In this document: positions 42,546 through 49,984 of the stretch, piece by piece | Layout of the letters: every line of letters begins with the position of its first letter | Position numbering within the stretch: position 1 is the first letter of the stretch | Source: a candidate division TA06 bacterium B3_TA06 | GTDB taxonomy: Bacteria > Hydrothermota > Tepidihabitantia > B3-TA06 | Reading direction: 5' to 3' | Length of the DNA: 64,000 nt | Assembly: GCA_005223075.1 (NCBI GenBank) | Contig: NJBO01000010.1 | Span: forward strand, 1 to 64,000 | The notes under the pieces: generated by a model | What the model saw: the letters and a program-made list of their open reading frames with translations, nothing else | Database searches by the model: none | Told to the model about the DNA's origin: nothing | Translations under genes and position numbers: made by a program

Positions 42546-42621
42546 TGGGCGATACTGGACTTGAACCAGTGACCTCTTGCATGTCAAGCAAGCACTCTAA
42601 CCAAAACTGAGCTAATCGCCC
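42546..42621 (-). tRNA. tRNA-Val (GAC anticodon)
   Basis: A full cloverleaf is visible on the minus strand: acceptor GGGCGAT with ATCGCCC, the D arm with TTAGCTCAG, anticodon stem CTTGC/GCAAG around loop TTGACAT (anticodon GAC), and T arm GGTTCAAGTCC. The discriminator is A. CCA is not encoded. It is 24 nt upstream of the zinc-ribbon gene start and has its own promoter. Confidence 0.95.
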
Positions 42622-42636
42622 GAGATGCATACGCTA

Positions 42637-42664
42637 ACTATATTCACCTCAGACGATTTGTCAA
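42637..42664 (-). promoter_or_regulatory. Promoter of tRNA-Val
   Basis: On the minus strand TTGACA (42659-42664) and TATAGT (42637-42642) are 16 nt apart, placing the start about 9 nt before the tRNA. Confidence 0.8.
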
Positions 42665-42912
42665 GGTGGCTAAGTTCGTGCACGTGTCAGCAGGATGCCA
42701 CGTCCCTCCACCTTCTCCTGAGGGAAGACTGCGGAACTCTCCCCTGAGATTCGCTACCTGTAAGTCTTCTTAGATAAGAGCCGAAGATAGAATACACTCG
42801 AGAAATAAACACCTAAACCTAAATCCTTACATACTCTCCCATATAAGATCGCCATGCAAATCTACGAGTTGCTCTCGATGACGTATTTCTTGTAGGGTGA
42901 GTGTGTTACTGG
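42665..42912. other. Intergenic region, no gene recognised
   Basis: These 248 bases lie between the tRNA-Val promoter and the end of the MIP18 gene. I see only small inverted words such as GCACGTG and no coding frame, tRNA or strong terminator. Confidence 0.4.
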
Positions 42913-43212
42913 TTAGCCCCAGCCCAGCTTGCGTTTTGCATCCTCACTCATCATCTTCGGGTTCCAGGGTGGGTCCCAGGTAAGTTCGAGCTTGACGTCC
43001 TTGATCCCTTCCACTGCTCGCACCGCCTTCTCGGCCTGCTGGGTAAGCATGTTTGCCAGGGGGCAGCCTGGAACTGTAAGGGTCATACAGACGTGGGCTA
43101 CGTCATTTTCTACCTTAACGTCGTATATAAGCCCCAGATCCACGATGTTGATTCCGATCTCAGGATCGATTACCCTCTTTAAGGCTTCGCGCACCTGGGC
43201 TTTAGTTACCAT
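42913..43212 (-). CDS. MIP18/DUF59-family iron-sulfur assembly factor
   Basis: This 99-residue protein matches the DUF59/SufT-PaaD family: KRVIDPEIGINIVDLGLIYDV near residue 14 (the DPE and DLG signatures), VCMTLTVPGCPLANML with the conserved Cys, and LTWDPPWNPKMMSEDAKRKLG at the end. Such proteins help insert iron-sulfur clusters. It abuts cutA and has AAAGGAGG before its ATG. With an Rrf2-type regulator leading the operon, iron-sulfur or metal homeostasis is a fitting role. Confidence 0.93.
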   Translation of the reverse strand: MVTKAQVREALKRVIDPEIGINIVDLGLIYDVKVENDVAHVCMTLTVPGCPLANMLTQQAEKAVRAVEGIKDVKLELTWDPPWNPKMMSEDAKRKLGWG

Positions 43213-43533
43213 TTATTCCTCCTTTGCAAGGCTCTGGCTGATCCAGGCAAGGTAACTTTTTGATCCAGAGCAGATAGGTGTAGCTACAATCATGGGTACC
43301 TCGTAGGGATGCAGCTCTAAAATCCGTCTCTCCAGCGCCGGGTAGGTTTCCTCGTCGGTCTTTAAGATTACCAGCACCTCGTCTTCGGCCTCCACACTTC
43401 CTTTCCAGTGGTATATCGAGTGGGCAGGTAATATGTTGACGCATGCGGCGAGCTTTTCGTTCACGAGGATACGGGATACCCGCTCTGCATCCGTACGGTT
43501 TGAAAAGCTGGTATGGACAGCGAGGAACGTCAT
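43213..43533 (-). CDS. cutA: CutA1-type divalent-ion tolerance protein
   Basis: This 106-residue protein is a CutA1, a very stable trimer of ferredoxin-like fold. The signatures are KLAACVNILP, SIYHWKGSVEAEDEVLVILKT, ELHPYEVPMIVATPI and SYLAWI near the end. The family was linked to copper tolerance, but its true function is unsettled. It overlaps the Rrf2 gene by 4 nt and abuts the MIP18 gene. Confidence 0.95.
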   Translation of the reverse strand: MTFLAVHTSFSNRTDAERVSRILVNEKLAACVNILPAHSIYHWKGSVEAEDEVLVILKTDEETYPALERRILELHPYEVPMIVATPICSGSKSYLAWISQSLAKEE

Positions 43534-43931
43534 TCCTTAAAGCTGACAAGGGTGGTATTGTTGAAGAAGTCATCCAGGAGTTTCTGGAGCTTGCTCCAGT
43601 AGTTAGTGGCTTTGCACTCCTTCTGGCGTTCGCAGCGGCCCCTGCGTTTGGTGCATGGCGCGGCATAAATCCCATCGGCTTGAACCGCCCGGATGACGTC
43701 ACCTATCGTGACCTTTTCCGGAGGCCTGGCCAGAAAATAGCCACCGTGCATGCCTCGTACGCTTTTCACGAGCCCGGCTTTGCGCAGCTTAAGGAACAGC
43801 TGCTCGAGATACTTGATAGATAGCCCCTCTGACTCAGAGATTGCCTTGATAGAAAGAGGACGATCGGTCTGCTGCGCCAAAAGAAGAGTAGCTCGAACAG
43901 CATAGCGAACTGTAGTGTTAAGTCTGTTCAC
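43530..43931 (-). CDS. Rrf2-family transcription regulator, likely iron-sulfur type
   Basis: This 133-residue protein starts NRLNTTVRYAVRATLLLAQQ and has the winged-helix ISEGLSIKYLEQLFLKLRKAGLV-type core (read here as AISESEGLSIKYLEQLF and VRGMHGGYFLARPP). Three cysteines in CTKRRGRCERQKEC (about 97-110) are spaced much as the cluster ligands of IscR. I chose the GTG at 43931, which follows the -10 box by 8 nt and aligns with the family. A longer start 60 bases upstream would fall before the promoter. It leads the operon with cutA and the MIP18 factor, so iron-sulfur status may control them. Its own divergent region is a probable target. Confidence 0.88.
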   Translation of the reverse strand: MNRLNTTVRYAVRATLLLAQQTDRPLSIKAISESEGLSIKYLEQLFLKLRKAGLVKSVRGMHGGYFLARPPEKVTIGDVIRAVQADGIYAAPCTKRRGRCERQKECKATNYWSKLQKLLDDFFNNTTLVSFKE

Positions 43932-43938
43932 AATTCTT

Positions 43939-43966
43939 ATTATAACGCTATGGATTAAATTGTCAA
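43939..43966 (-). promoter_or_regulatory. Promoter of rrf2-cutA-MIP18
   Basis: On the minus strand TTGACA (43961-43966) and TATAAT (43939-43944) match the consensus with a 16 nt spacer. It faces away from the rmlD-like promoter, with CCCCTCTTGTAGGG, an imperfect palindrome, between the two -35 boxes. Confidence 0.8.
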
Positions 43967-43984
43967 CCCCTCTTGTAGGGATTC

Positions 43985-44013
43985 TTGACACAAGCCCTTT
44001 TGGGGACTAGACT
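43985..44013 (+). promoter_or_regulatory. Promoter of the rmlD-like operon
   Basis: TTGACA (43985-43990) and TAGACT (44008-44013) are 17 nt apart. The ATG at 44019 lies 6 nt after the -10 box, without a Shine-Dalgarno site. Confidence 0.7.
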
Positions 44014-44018
44014 TCGAT

Positions 44019-44861
44019 ATGGGTTCCATTCTCGTTACCGGTGCCAAAGGAAGGTTGGGTTCGGCTCTTTATGAGTTCCTTGTTTCCAGGGGTGAGGAGG
44101 TTAGGGCGATATCCAGAAATGAGCTTGATCTTTCCGAGAAGGCAGGGGTGAGTAAATGCCTTGCCGCACTTCCTCCTGATCTTATATTCCACGCTGCGGC
44201 TATGACTAACGTAGACGAGTGTGAACGAGCCCCGACGCGGGCTCGGCGCGATAACGTAGAGGCTACACGTAACCTGGCCGAGGCGGCGGCTGCGCTCAAC
44301 GCCCGGTTCATCCATTTCAGCACGGACTACGTCTTTGACGGGCACAAATCTTCACCTTACACCGAGACTGACACCCCAACTCCCTTGAGCGTCTATGGCA
44401 AGACTAAGCTTGAGGCTGAACGTGCGGTGAGCTTGTTGGTCAGCGATCATGTGATCATAAGGATGGCCTGGTTGTTCGGGGTAGAAAGAGATTTCTGCTC
44501 CTTCGTTAAGGGAGAGATCGCTCGAGGGCGTTCCCCTAAGCTTGCTACAGACCATCAAGGTTCGCCCGGCTATATACCGGATTTGCTTCCGGCAATTTAT
44601 GAGATCGCCCAATCCAGTGCTTGCGGCATCTTTCACCTTACCAACAGAGGTAGCTGTAATCGTTTCGAGATGGGGCAGGAGATTATCCGAATCCTTGGAA
44701 GCCGGGTTAAACCAATACCTTCCACAGGTGCTGAGATCGGCTTCATTGCCACAAGGCCCAGGCAGTCGGCCCTTTCGTGCGCTAAATTCGAGCAGGCCTT
44801 TGGACGTACCCTAAGGCCATGGCAGGAGACGCTGCGTGCTTACCTTAAGAACACCGGCTAA
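44019..44861 (+). CDS. dTDP-4-dehydrorhamnose reductase-like SDR protein
   Basis: This 280-residue short-chain dehydrogenase has ILVTGAKGRLGSALYEFL at the start, DLIFHAAAMTNVDECE, NVEATRNLAEAA, the catalytic FIHFSTDYVFDGHKSSPY, YGKTKLEAERAV (YxxxK) and IIRMAWLFGVERDF. This is the RmlD/extended-SDR family, which makes dTDP-rhamnose for surface glycans. No rmlABC genes are adjacent, so another sugar nucleotide is possible. The ATG is leaderless. Its end overlaps ispE by 26 nt. Confidence 0.88.
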   Translation: MGSILVTGAKGRLGSALYEFLVSRGEEVRAISRNELDLSEKAGVSKCLAALPPDLIFHAAAMTNVDECERAPTRARRDNVEATRNLAEAAAALNARFIHFSTDYVFDGHKSSPYTETDTPTPLSVYGKTKLEAERAVSLLVSDHVIIRMAWLFGVERDFCSFVKGEIARGRSPKLATDHQGSPGYIPDLLPAIYEIAQSSACGIFHLTNRGSCNRFEMGQEIIRILGSRVKPIPSTGAEIGFIATRPRQSALSCAKFEQAFGRTLRPWQETLRAYLKNTG

Positions 44862-45684
44862 GGTAAATATCGGTCTGTGGGTGGAGCGCTGGCGCCCGGA
44901 CGGCTATCACGAGTTACGTTCGCTGTTCTTTCCGGTAAGCCTTTTCGACCGGTTGAGCTTTGAGGCTCGTGAGCAGGGCGGCATAGAGCTTTCGTGTGAG
45001 ATACCGCGCGTTCCATCCGATTCCAAAAATCTTGTTTGGCGTGCAGCCGATCTTTACTTTACGTATACGGGTGTTCGTTCCGGGGTGAGGATCGAGTTGG
45101 AGAAAGAAATACCAGTAGGTCATGGGCTGGGTGGAGGTTCCTCGGATGCGGCGGCAACGCTCCTTGGATTGGACAGGCTTTTTAATACACGTCTTTCTCG
45201 TGATGAACTTCACTCGCTTGCGATAGAGTTGGGGATGGATTGCCCCTTCTTTCTTGATCCACGTCCCTGCCTGGTGACCGGGCGCGGCGAGAGGATGGAA
45301 CCCCTGAATGTTCCTTCGTTTGATCTTGTGATTTACTCGCCTGGGTTCGGCATCTCAACCCGGTGGGCTTACAAGCAGCTTAAGCGGTTGACAAACGGCA
45401 AAAACCCATGTAAACTTCTCGCTAAAGCGCTTCGCGCGCGTCGCTACCACGAGGCGTCGCGGTGGCTTTATAACTCTTTTGAAGAGGTGGTTTACAAGCG
45501 GTGCCCGGAACTTGAAAGAATGGTGGGGTGGTTTGTCTCCAATGGTGCGTGGTTTGCAGGACTTTCGGGATCAGGGTCTGCTTTGTTTGCCGCGGTTGGG
45601 CCGGATGTGGAGGTTTCGCTTCCTGCAGGCGCACGCGGACGTTTGTTTTGTGTAAGAACACTAGAGCATTGGGGCGTCGTCTAA
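44836..45684 (+). CDS. ispE: 4-diphosphocytidyl-2-C-methyl-D-erythritol kinase
   Basis: This 282-residue GHMP kinase acts in the MEP isoprenoid pathway. Motifs are TPAKVNIGLWVERWRPDGYH at the start, the ATP loop IPVGHGLGGGSSDAAATLLGL near residue 94 (read as GHGLGGGSSDAAA), GMDCPFFL and LSGSGSALFAAV near the end. The start is a GTG at 44836 inside the rmlD-like gene. The stop TAA (45682-45684) lies inside the next tRNA gene, so protein and tRNA overlap by 15 nt. ispH, two steps later in the pathway, is in another operon in this window. Confidence 0.93.
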   Translation: MLTLRTPAKVNIGLWVERWRPDGYHELRSLFFPVSLFDRLSFEAREQGGIELSCEIPRVPSDSKNLVWRAADLYFTYTGVRSGVRIELEKEIPVGHGLGGGSSDAAATLLGLDRLFNTRLSRDELHSLAIELGMDCPFFLDPRPCLVTGRGERMEPLNVPSFDLVIYSPGFGISTRWAYKQLKRLTNGKNPCKLLAKALRARRYHEASRWLYNSFEEVVYKRCPELERMVGWFVSNGAWFAGLSGSGSALFAAVGPDVEVSLPAGARGRLFCVRTLEHWGVV

Positions 45685-45740
45685 TGGCAGGACGGAGGAT
45701 TTTGGTTCCTCCAATCGGGGTTCGACTCCCTGCGCCCCAG
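45670..45740 (+). tRNA. tRNA-Gln (TTG anticodon)
   Basis: A cloverleaf of 71 nt: acceptor TGGGGCG with CGCCCCA, D arm with GTCTAATGGCAGGAC, anticodon stem GAGGA/TCCTC around loop TTTTGGT (anticodon TTG), and T arm GGGGTTCGACTCCC. The discriminator is G. CCA is not encoded. Its first 15 bases are the last codons of ispE, and prs follows after 16 nt, so it is likely cut from the protein transcript. Confidence 0.95.
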
Positions 45741-45756
45741 TAGACAAAGGAGGCTT

Positions 45757-46698
45757 GTGGAGCAAGATACTATGAAGGTATTCTGTGGGAACTCGGTTCC
45801 TGGATTGGCTAAGGCCATTTGTGAGAAGCTTGGAGTTCCCTTTGGTAAAATAACCGTGGATCGGTTCTCGGACGGTGAGATAAGGGTCAAGATAGAGGAA
45901 AACGTTCGTGGGGTGGACGTTTTTATGATCCAATCCACCCAGGCTCCAGCTGAGAATCTCATGGAGCTTTTGCTGATGCTTGATGCGGCAAAGAGGGCAT
46001 CGGCTGCTAGGATAACAGCGGTGATCCCATACTACGGCTATGCCCGACAGGATAAGAAGGATGAGCCTCGTGTGCCCATAAGCGCCAAGCTTGTTGCCGA
46101 TCTTTTGACCCAGGCCGGTGCGAACAGGGTGCTGGCTCTTGATCTTCACGCCGAGCAGATACAGGGGTTCTTCTCCATACCGGTTGATCATCTCTATGCC
46201 TCGCCGGTTTTCGCAGAGTTTTACGCCAAACGCGATCTATCTGATTATGTAGTGGTTTCACCGGATGCAGGTGGCGCAAGACGTGCCCGAGGTTATGCAA
46301 AGCGTATGGGCGGTTTGCCTATGGCTATCGTGGACAAGCGCCGGGAGAAAAAGGACAGGCCTGAAGCCCTTAACCTGGTGGGAGATGTAGAGGACAAGAC
46401 CTGTTTACTTCTGGATGATGTGGTGACTACCGGTACTACCCTTATCGAGGCTACGGAGCTTCTCTTGAAACACGGAGCACGTGGGGTTCGAGCTGCTATC
46501 AGTCACGGGGTATTTGCAGGAGAAGCAATAGCAAAACTTACTGCCTCTCCAATGGAGGAGATAGTTGTTACCGATTCGCTTCCGGTGCACGATCGGCTGA
46601 AGGGCAAGAAGTTTCAAGTCCTTTCCGTGGCGAAGCTTCTGGCCGAGGCGATGCGTCGCATCCACAACGGTGAATCGGTGAGTTCGTTGTTTATTTAA
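45757..46698 (+). CDS. prs: Ribose-phosphate pyrophosphokinase
   Basis: This 313-residue enzyme makes PRPP from ribose-5-phosphate and ATP. Motifs are KVFCGNSVPGLAKAI, VDRFSDGEIRVKIEENVRG, DKKDEPRVPISAKLVADL (read in part), LALDLHAEQIQGFFSIPVD, the SPDAGGARRARGYAKR loop and the PRPP loop LLLDDVVTTGTTLIEA. Start choice: AAAGGAGG ends only 3 nt before a GTG at 45757; an ATG at 45772 is a possible alternative. PRPP feeds PurF, which is also encoded in the window. It follows tRNA-Gln and leads into rplY. Confidence 0.95.
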   Translation: MEQDTMKVFCGNSVPGLAKAICEKLGVPFGKITVDRFSDGEIRVKIEENVRGVDVFMIQSTQAPAENLMELLLMLDAAKRASAARITAVIPYYGYARQDKKDEPRVPISAKLVADLLTQAGANRVLALDLHAEQIQGFFSIPVDHLYASPVFAEFYAKRDLSDYVVVSPDAGGARRARGYAKRMGGLPMAIVDKRREKKDRPEALNLVGDVEDKTCLLLDDVVTTGTTLIEATELLLKHGARGVRAAISHGVFAGEAIAKLTASPMEEIVVTDSLPVHDRLKGKKFQVLSVAKLLAEAMRRIHNGESVSSLFI

Positions 46699-46719
46699 GG
46701 TTGCAACTGAAGGAGAACG

Positions 46720-47382
46720 ATGGCGAAGAACGTGCTTCACTTTGAGACAAGAGAGGGTACGGGCAAGTCGGTTACCCGTAAGTTGCGCAGGGATGGCAAG
46801 ATTCCTGGTGTGATTTACGGACGCGGTGAAGAAAGCTACTCTATCACGGTAGATGCAGAGGAGTTTAAGGATCTAATTTCACACCTGCGAGGAAAGCTCA
46901 TGATAACCGAGCTCGCGCCTCCTAAGGGCGATGTTTTCCGTGCGGCTATAAAGGCGATTCAGAAGCATCCTTTGACCGATGAGTTCCTCAACATTGACTT
47001 CCAGAATATTCATCCTGGTGAGGTTTTGCACGTCAAGATACCGATCATAACCCATGGCACCCCGGAAGGACTCAAGATGGGTGGTATTCTCGATCACATC
47101 CGCTACGAGGTTGATGTTCGAGGGTCGGTTGAGAAGCTCCCATTGCATATGGATATCGACATAAGCCACCTTGAGTTGGGCGATGCGGTCAGGATACGCG
47201 ACCTTAAGTTCGAGGAGGGTATCGAAGTAGTTGATCCTCCTCAGGCTGTGATCGTGACCATCGCCTCTCCTCGTCGTGTCGTTGAGGTCGCCGCTGAGGA
47301 GGAAGGCGAAGCCGAGGAAGGCGAAGAAGCCGCGCCTGCAGAGGGCGAGACAGGCGCAGAGGAGACCGAGGGCAAGGGGTGA
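46720..47382 (+). CDS. rplY: Ribosomal protein L25 (TL5/Ctc type)
   Basis: This 220-residue protein binds 5S rRNA. The N-terminal part (RKLRRDGKIPGVIYGRGEE) is the L25 domain and is followed by the beta domain of the long CTC/TL5 type (GEVLHVKIPIITHGTPEGLK, and LGDAVRIRDLKFEEGIEVVD). The last 30 residues are acidic and Ala/Gly-rich. GAAGGAG lies 6 nt before the ATG. The order prs-rplY-pth-ychF is a conserved bacterial block. Confidence 0.95.
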   Translation: MAKNVLHFETREGTGKSVTRKLRRDGKIPGVIYGRGEESYSITVDAEEFKDLISHLRGKLMITELAPPKGDVFRAAIKAIQKHPLTDEFLNIDFQNIHPGEVLHVKIPIITHGTPEGLKMGGILDHIRYEVDVRGSVEKLPLHMDIDISHLELGDAVRIRDLKFEEGIEVVDPPQAVIVTIASPRRVVEVAAEEEGEAEEGEEAAPAEGETGAEETEGKG

Positions 47383-47927
47383 TTGTATTCGGTCTGGGTA
47401 ATCCAGGCGATGAGTACCTTTTTGCGAGGCACAATCTTGGATTCATGGTTGCAGACGCCTTGGCTCTTGAGCTTGGCTGGCGATTCCGGCCCCATGGCCA
47501 GACCCTTATTGCAGAGGGGAAATACCGCTTGCAGGAGCTCTGGTTGGTAAAACCGCTATCCTACATGAACCGCTCGGGACAGGTGGTCAAGGACGTTTTG
47601 GAAAAGTGCAGCGATGATTTCCTTGTCGTGGTCGATGATGTTGACCTTGAGTGGGGTCAACTGAGACTTCGGAAGAGGGGGGGTACTAGCGGTCACAATG
47701 GACTTGACTCTATCCGGGATCATCTTGGAGGCGAGGATTTCCCAAGGCTGCGTATCGGCATCGGTCCGAGGCCTGAGGGAGCTGATCTCTCCGAGTACGT
47801 GCTTTCGCCCTTTTCCAAAACCGAGCTTGCCGAGCTTCCTGGAATGATCGAACGTGCGCGTGATGCAGTTCTACTGGCAACGAGTGAAGGGATTGATATC
47901 GCGATGAATAAGGTCAATCCGGCATGA
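47379..47927 (+). CDS. pth: Peptidyl-tRNA hydrolase
   Basis: This 182-residue enzyme releases tRNA from dropped peptidyl-tRNA. Motifs are VFGLGNPGDEYLFARHNLGFM with the catalytic His, LVKPLSYMNRSGQ, VVDDVDLEWGQLRLRKRGGTSGHNGL (read as DDVDLEWGQLRLR and GTSGHNGL) and FPRLRIGIGP. The start is GTG overlapping the rplY stop by 4 nt. Its own stop overlaps ychF by 4 nt. Confidence 0.95.
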   Translation: MIVFGLGNPGDEYLFARHNLGFMVADALALELGWRFRPHGQTLIAEGKYRLQELWLVKPLSYMNRSGQVVKDVLEKCSDDFLVVVDDVDLEWGQLRLRKRGGTSGHNGLDSIRDHLGGEDFPRLRIGIGPRPEGADLSEYVLSPFSKTELAELPGMIERARDAVLLATSEGIDIAMNKVNPA

Positions 47928-48952
47928 GGATAGGCATCGTTGGATTGCCCAACGTGGGCAAATCGTCCATTTTCAATCTCCTTACCAAGGCAGGGGCGGC
48001 GGTCGAGACCTATCCATTTACCACCATCGACGCCAATCGTGGCATGGCGGTCCTTGCAGACCATACTTTGGATCGCCTGGGGCAGATGCTATCCCCCCAA
48101 AAGCTGACCCATGCCCAGATAGAGGTAATCGACATAGCTGGTCTTATCAAGGACGCGCACAAGGGCGAGGGGTTGGGCAACCGCTTCCTCGGGCATATCC
48201 GGGACGTGGATCTTCTGCTTCACGTGATCAGGGGATTTGCCGATGAGAACATTCCCCATGTTTTCGACACCGTTGATCCTTGCCGCGATGCCGAGATTGT
48301 CCTCTCAGAGCTTGCCCTTGCCGATCTGGAGATAGTCGAGCGCAGGTTGGCAAAGCAGCGCAAAAAGCCCCAGGCTCGCGATGAGGTTCAGCTACTTGAA
48401 CGCTACCACTCGCTTACCTCCAGAGGTGCTTTCAGCCTGAATGATTCCTACACAGAGGATGAGACGCTGTGCTTGAGGTTATGGGGTCTTCTTATCCCTC
48501 GTCCACGCATCGATGTGCTTAACCTCCCTGATAGGTGCTCTTCGGTGGAACTTCGTGGCGCCTACCGGTTATCCGTTGGATTGGAGAAGGTCCTTGATGG
48601 GTTTGATCCGGGTGAGCGTGAGGAGCTGCGTGGGGAGGTCGGTGTGGACAACAGGGGGGTGGGCGGTCTCGTGGAAGAGGGGCGCAAGGTTCTGGGACTT
48701 ATACGTTTCTATACCATCAAGGGTTCCGAGGTTCGCGCCTGGCTGATCACTGAAGGTTCCACAGCGCACGAAGCCGCGGCAAAGATTCACACCGATATAG
48801 CAGATGGGTTTATAAAGGCCGAGGTTGTGGGTGCCGGTGATTTGATAGAGGCTGGTTCCTGGCAGGAGGCCTCTGGATCAGGAAAGATGAAAGTCGAAGG
48901 AAAGGATTACGTAGTGCAGGATCAAGATGTCCTGCTTGTTAAATTCAGATAG
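47924..48952 (+). CDS. ychF: Redox-regulated/ribosome-linked ATPase YchF
   Basis: This 342-residue Obg-family protein has the P-loop GLPNVGKSSIFNLLTKAG, TYPFTTIDANRG, DIAGLIKDAHKGEGLGNRFL and the C-terminal TGS domain with VRAWLITEGSTAHEAAAKIH and IKAEVV. The family hydrolyses ATP rather than GTP because its G4 motif is altered; here that region (PRPRIDVLNLPDRCSS) lacks the usual NxxE or NKxD altogether. It is about 20 residues shorter than most. It overlaps pth by 4 nt and lies 8 nt before rpsF. Confidence 0.92.
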   Translation: MRIGIVGLPNVGKSSIFNLLTKAGAAVETYPFTTIDANRGMAVLADHTLDRLGQMLSPQKLTHAQIEVIDIAGLIKDAHKGEGLGNRFLGHIRDVDLLLHVIRGFADENIPHVFDTVDPCRDAEIVLSELALADLEIVERRLAKQRKKPQARDEVQLLERYHSLTSRGAFSLNDSYTEDETLCLRLWGLLIPRPRIDVLNLPDRCSSVELRGAYRLSVGLEKVLDGFDPGEREELRGEVGVDNRGVGGLVEEGRKVLGLIRFYTIKGSEVRAWLITEGSTAHEAAAKIHTDIADGFIKAEVVGAGDLIEAGSWQEASGSGKMKVEGKDYVVQDQDVLLVKFR

Positions 48953-48960
48953 GAGGATCG

Positions 48961-49287
48961 TTGAGACGCTATCAGGCCGTATTAATACTTGACCCGGATC
49001 TTGAAGACAAGGCCCTTGAGGATTTCCAAGCGGGATTCCATAAGCTCCTTAAAAAAGGCAAGGCCGTCAACGTCAAGGAACTACAAGCAGATGTGCGCGA
49101 TATGGCGCATTCTATCAAGAAGCATCCTCGTACACGCTTCTGGAGAGTGGCCTTTGATGCAGAGCCCGACTTGATCGCCAAGCTGAAGGAAGAGATCCGT
49201 CACGACGAACGTCTGCTGCGTCAGATGTATCTGAGTGTTGCTCCGGGGCAAGAAGAGGAGTCTTCACAGGAGGAGAAAAATGGCTGA
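48961..49287 (+). CDS. rpsF: Ribosomal protein S6
   Basis: This 108-residue S6 starts RRYQAVLILDPDLEDKALED and has RDMAHSIKKHPRTRFWRVAFDA and a central LKEEIRHDERLLRQMYLSV. It binds S18 on the 30S subunit, and rpsR lies two genes on. The start is a TTG at 48961 with AGGAGG 5 nt upstream. It overlaps ssb by 8 nt, part of the classic rpsF-ssb-rpsR-rplI order. Confidence 0.93.
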   Translation: MRRYQAVLILDPDLEDKALEDFQAGFHKLLKKGKAVNVKELQADVRDMAHSIKKHPRTRFWRVAFDAEPDLIAKLKEEIRHDERLLRQMYLSVAPGQEEESSQEEKNG

Positions 49288-49705
49288 CTTACGGCTGCCC
49301 AATCTTAACCTGGTTATAGTGTCGGGTCGTCTGGTGGCCGATCCCGAGCTGCGCTACACCCCTAAAGGAACAGCCGTGTGCTCGTTCCGCATAGCCGTTT
49401 CACGCTACTACAGAGACCGTGATGCAGGCGGATTCAAGGAGGAAACAAGCTTCTTCAACGTGGTTGTCTGGGATCGCATGGCGGAGATGGCCGGGGAGCG
49501 TTTGCGTAAAGGCTCGCCCGTTCTCCTCGAAGGGACACTGCGTTCCCGTTCCTACGAGACCCAGGACGGGAGTAGACGTTACGTGGTAGAGGTCGTCTCG
49601 CGACGCTTGCAGTTCCTTGAGAAGGCACCCAGTGCGGGCGAGGTTTCTCCGGAGGCAGGCTCCGCTGGCCCGGATGGTAATGAGGAAGACCCGTTCGCAA
49701 GTTGA
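49280..49705 (+). CDS. ssb: Single-stranded DNA-binding protein
   Basis: This 141-residue protein has one OB fold: NLVIVSGRLVADPELRYTPKG, CSFRIAVSRYY, ETSFFNVVVWDRMAEMAGERL, GSPVLLEGTLRSRSYE and VEVVSRRLQFLE. The C-terminal tail ends GNEEDPFAS. The acidic DPF that binds partner proteins is present but is followed by two extra residues instead of ending in Phe. AGGAG lies 5 nt before the ATG at 49280. An upstream in-frame start at 49235 would fall deep in rpsF. Confidence 0.95.
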   Translation: MADLRLPNLNLVIVSGRLVADPELRYTPKGTAVCSFRIAVSRYYRDRDAGGFKEETSFFNVVVWDRMAEMAGERLRKGSPVLLEGTLRSRSYETQDGSRRYVVEVVSRRLQFLEKAPSAGEVSPEAGSAGPDGNEEDPFAS

Positions 49706-49729
49706 CAACTACCTGAATAATAGTAAACT
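49702..49729 (+). promoter_or_regulatory. Internal promoter before rpsR
   Basis: TTGACA (49702-49707) and TAAACT (49724-49729) are 16 nt apart and overlap the ssb stop codon. The start would be near 49736, giving rpsR to tyrS their own transcript. Confidence 0.65.
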
Positions 49730-49756
49730 AGTAGTTATAAGGAACAAAGGAGCACT

Positions 49757-49972
49757 GTGAGAATGATGAGACGCCAGAAGGAATGTCGGTTCTGTGCGGG
49801 GAAGAAGGATGTGATCTCTCCGTTTGCTGGCTATCTTTCTGATTTCTTGACCGATAAGGGGAAGTTGCTTGGTCGTCGCACCACGGGTCTGTGCGCTCGC
49901 CATCAACGTAAGCTGACCAGGGCGATAAAGCAGGCCCGTAACCTGGGGATTCTGCCTTACGTGGCTAGGTAG
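49757..49972 (+). CDS. rpsR: Ribosomal protein S18, zinc-binding form
   Basis: This 71-residue protein has QKECRFCAGKKDVISPF, LSDFLTDKGKLLGRRTTGLC and ARHQRKLTRAIKQARNLGILPYV. CRFC and CARH give a CxxC ... CxxH set, the zinc-binding form of S18, whereas many bacteria have lost it. GTG start at 49757 with AAGGAGC 5 nt upstream; ATGs two and three codons on are alternatives. S6 (rpsF) is its partner. Confidence 0.95.
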   Translation: MRMMRRQKECRFCAGKKDVISPFAGYLSDFLTDKGKLLGRRTTGLCARHQRKLTRAIKQARNLGILPYVAR

Positions 49973-49984
49973 TAGGAAGGTGTT

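Noticed and set aside
42522-42587. Longer N-terminus of the zinc-ribbon protein
   Set aside because: It would be encoded by the tRNA-Val gene; the GTG at 42521 has a ribosome site.
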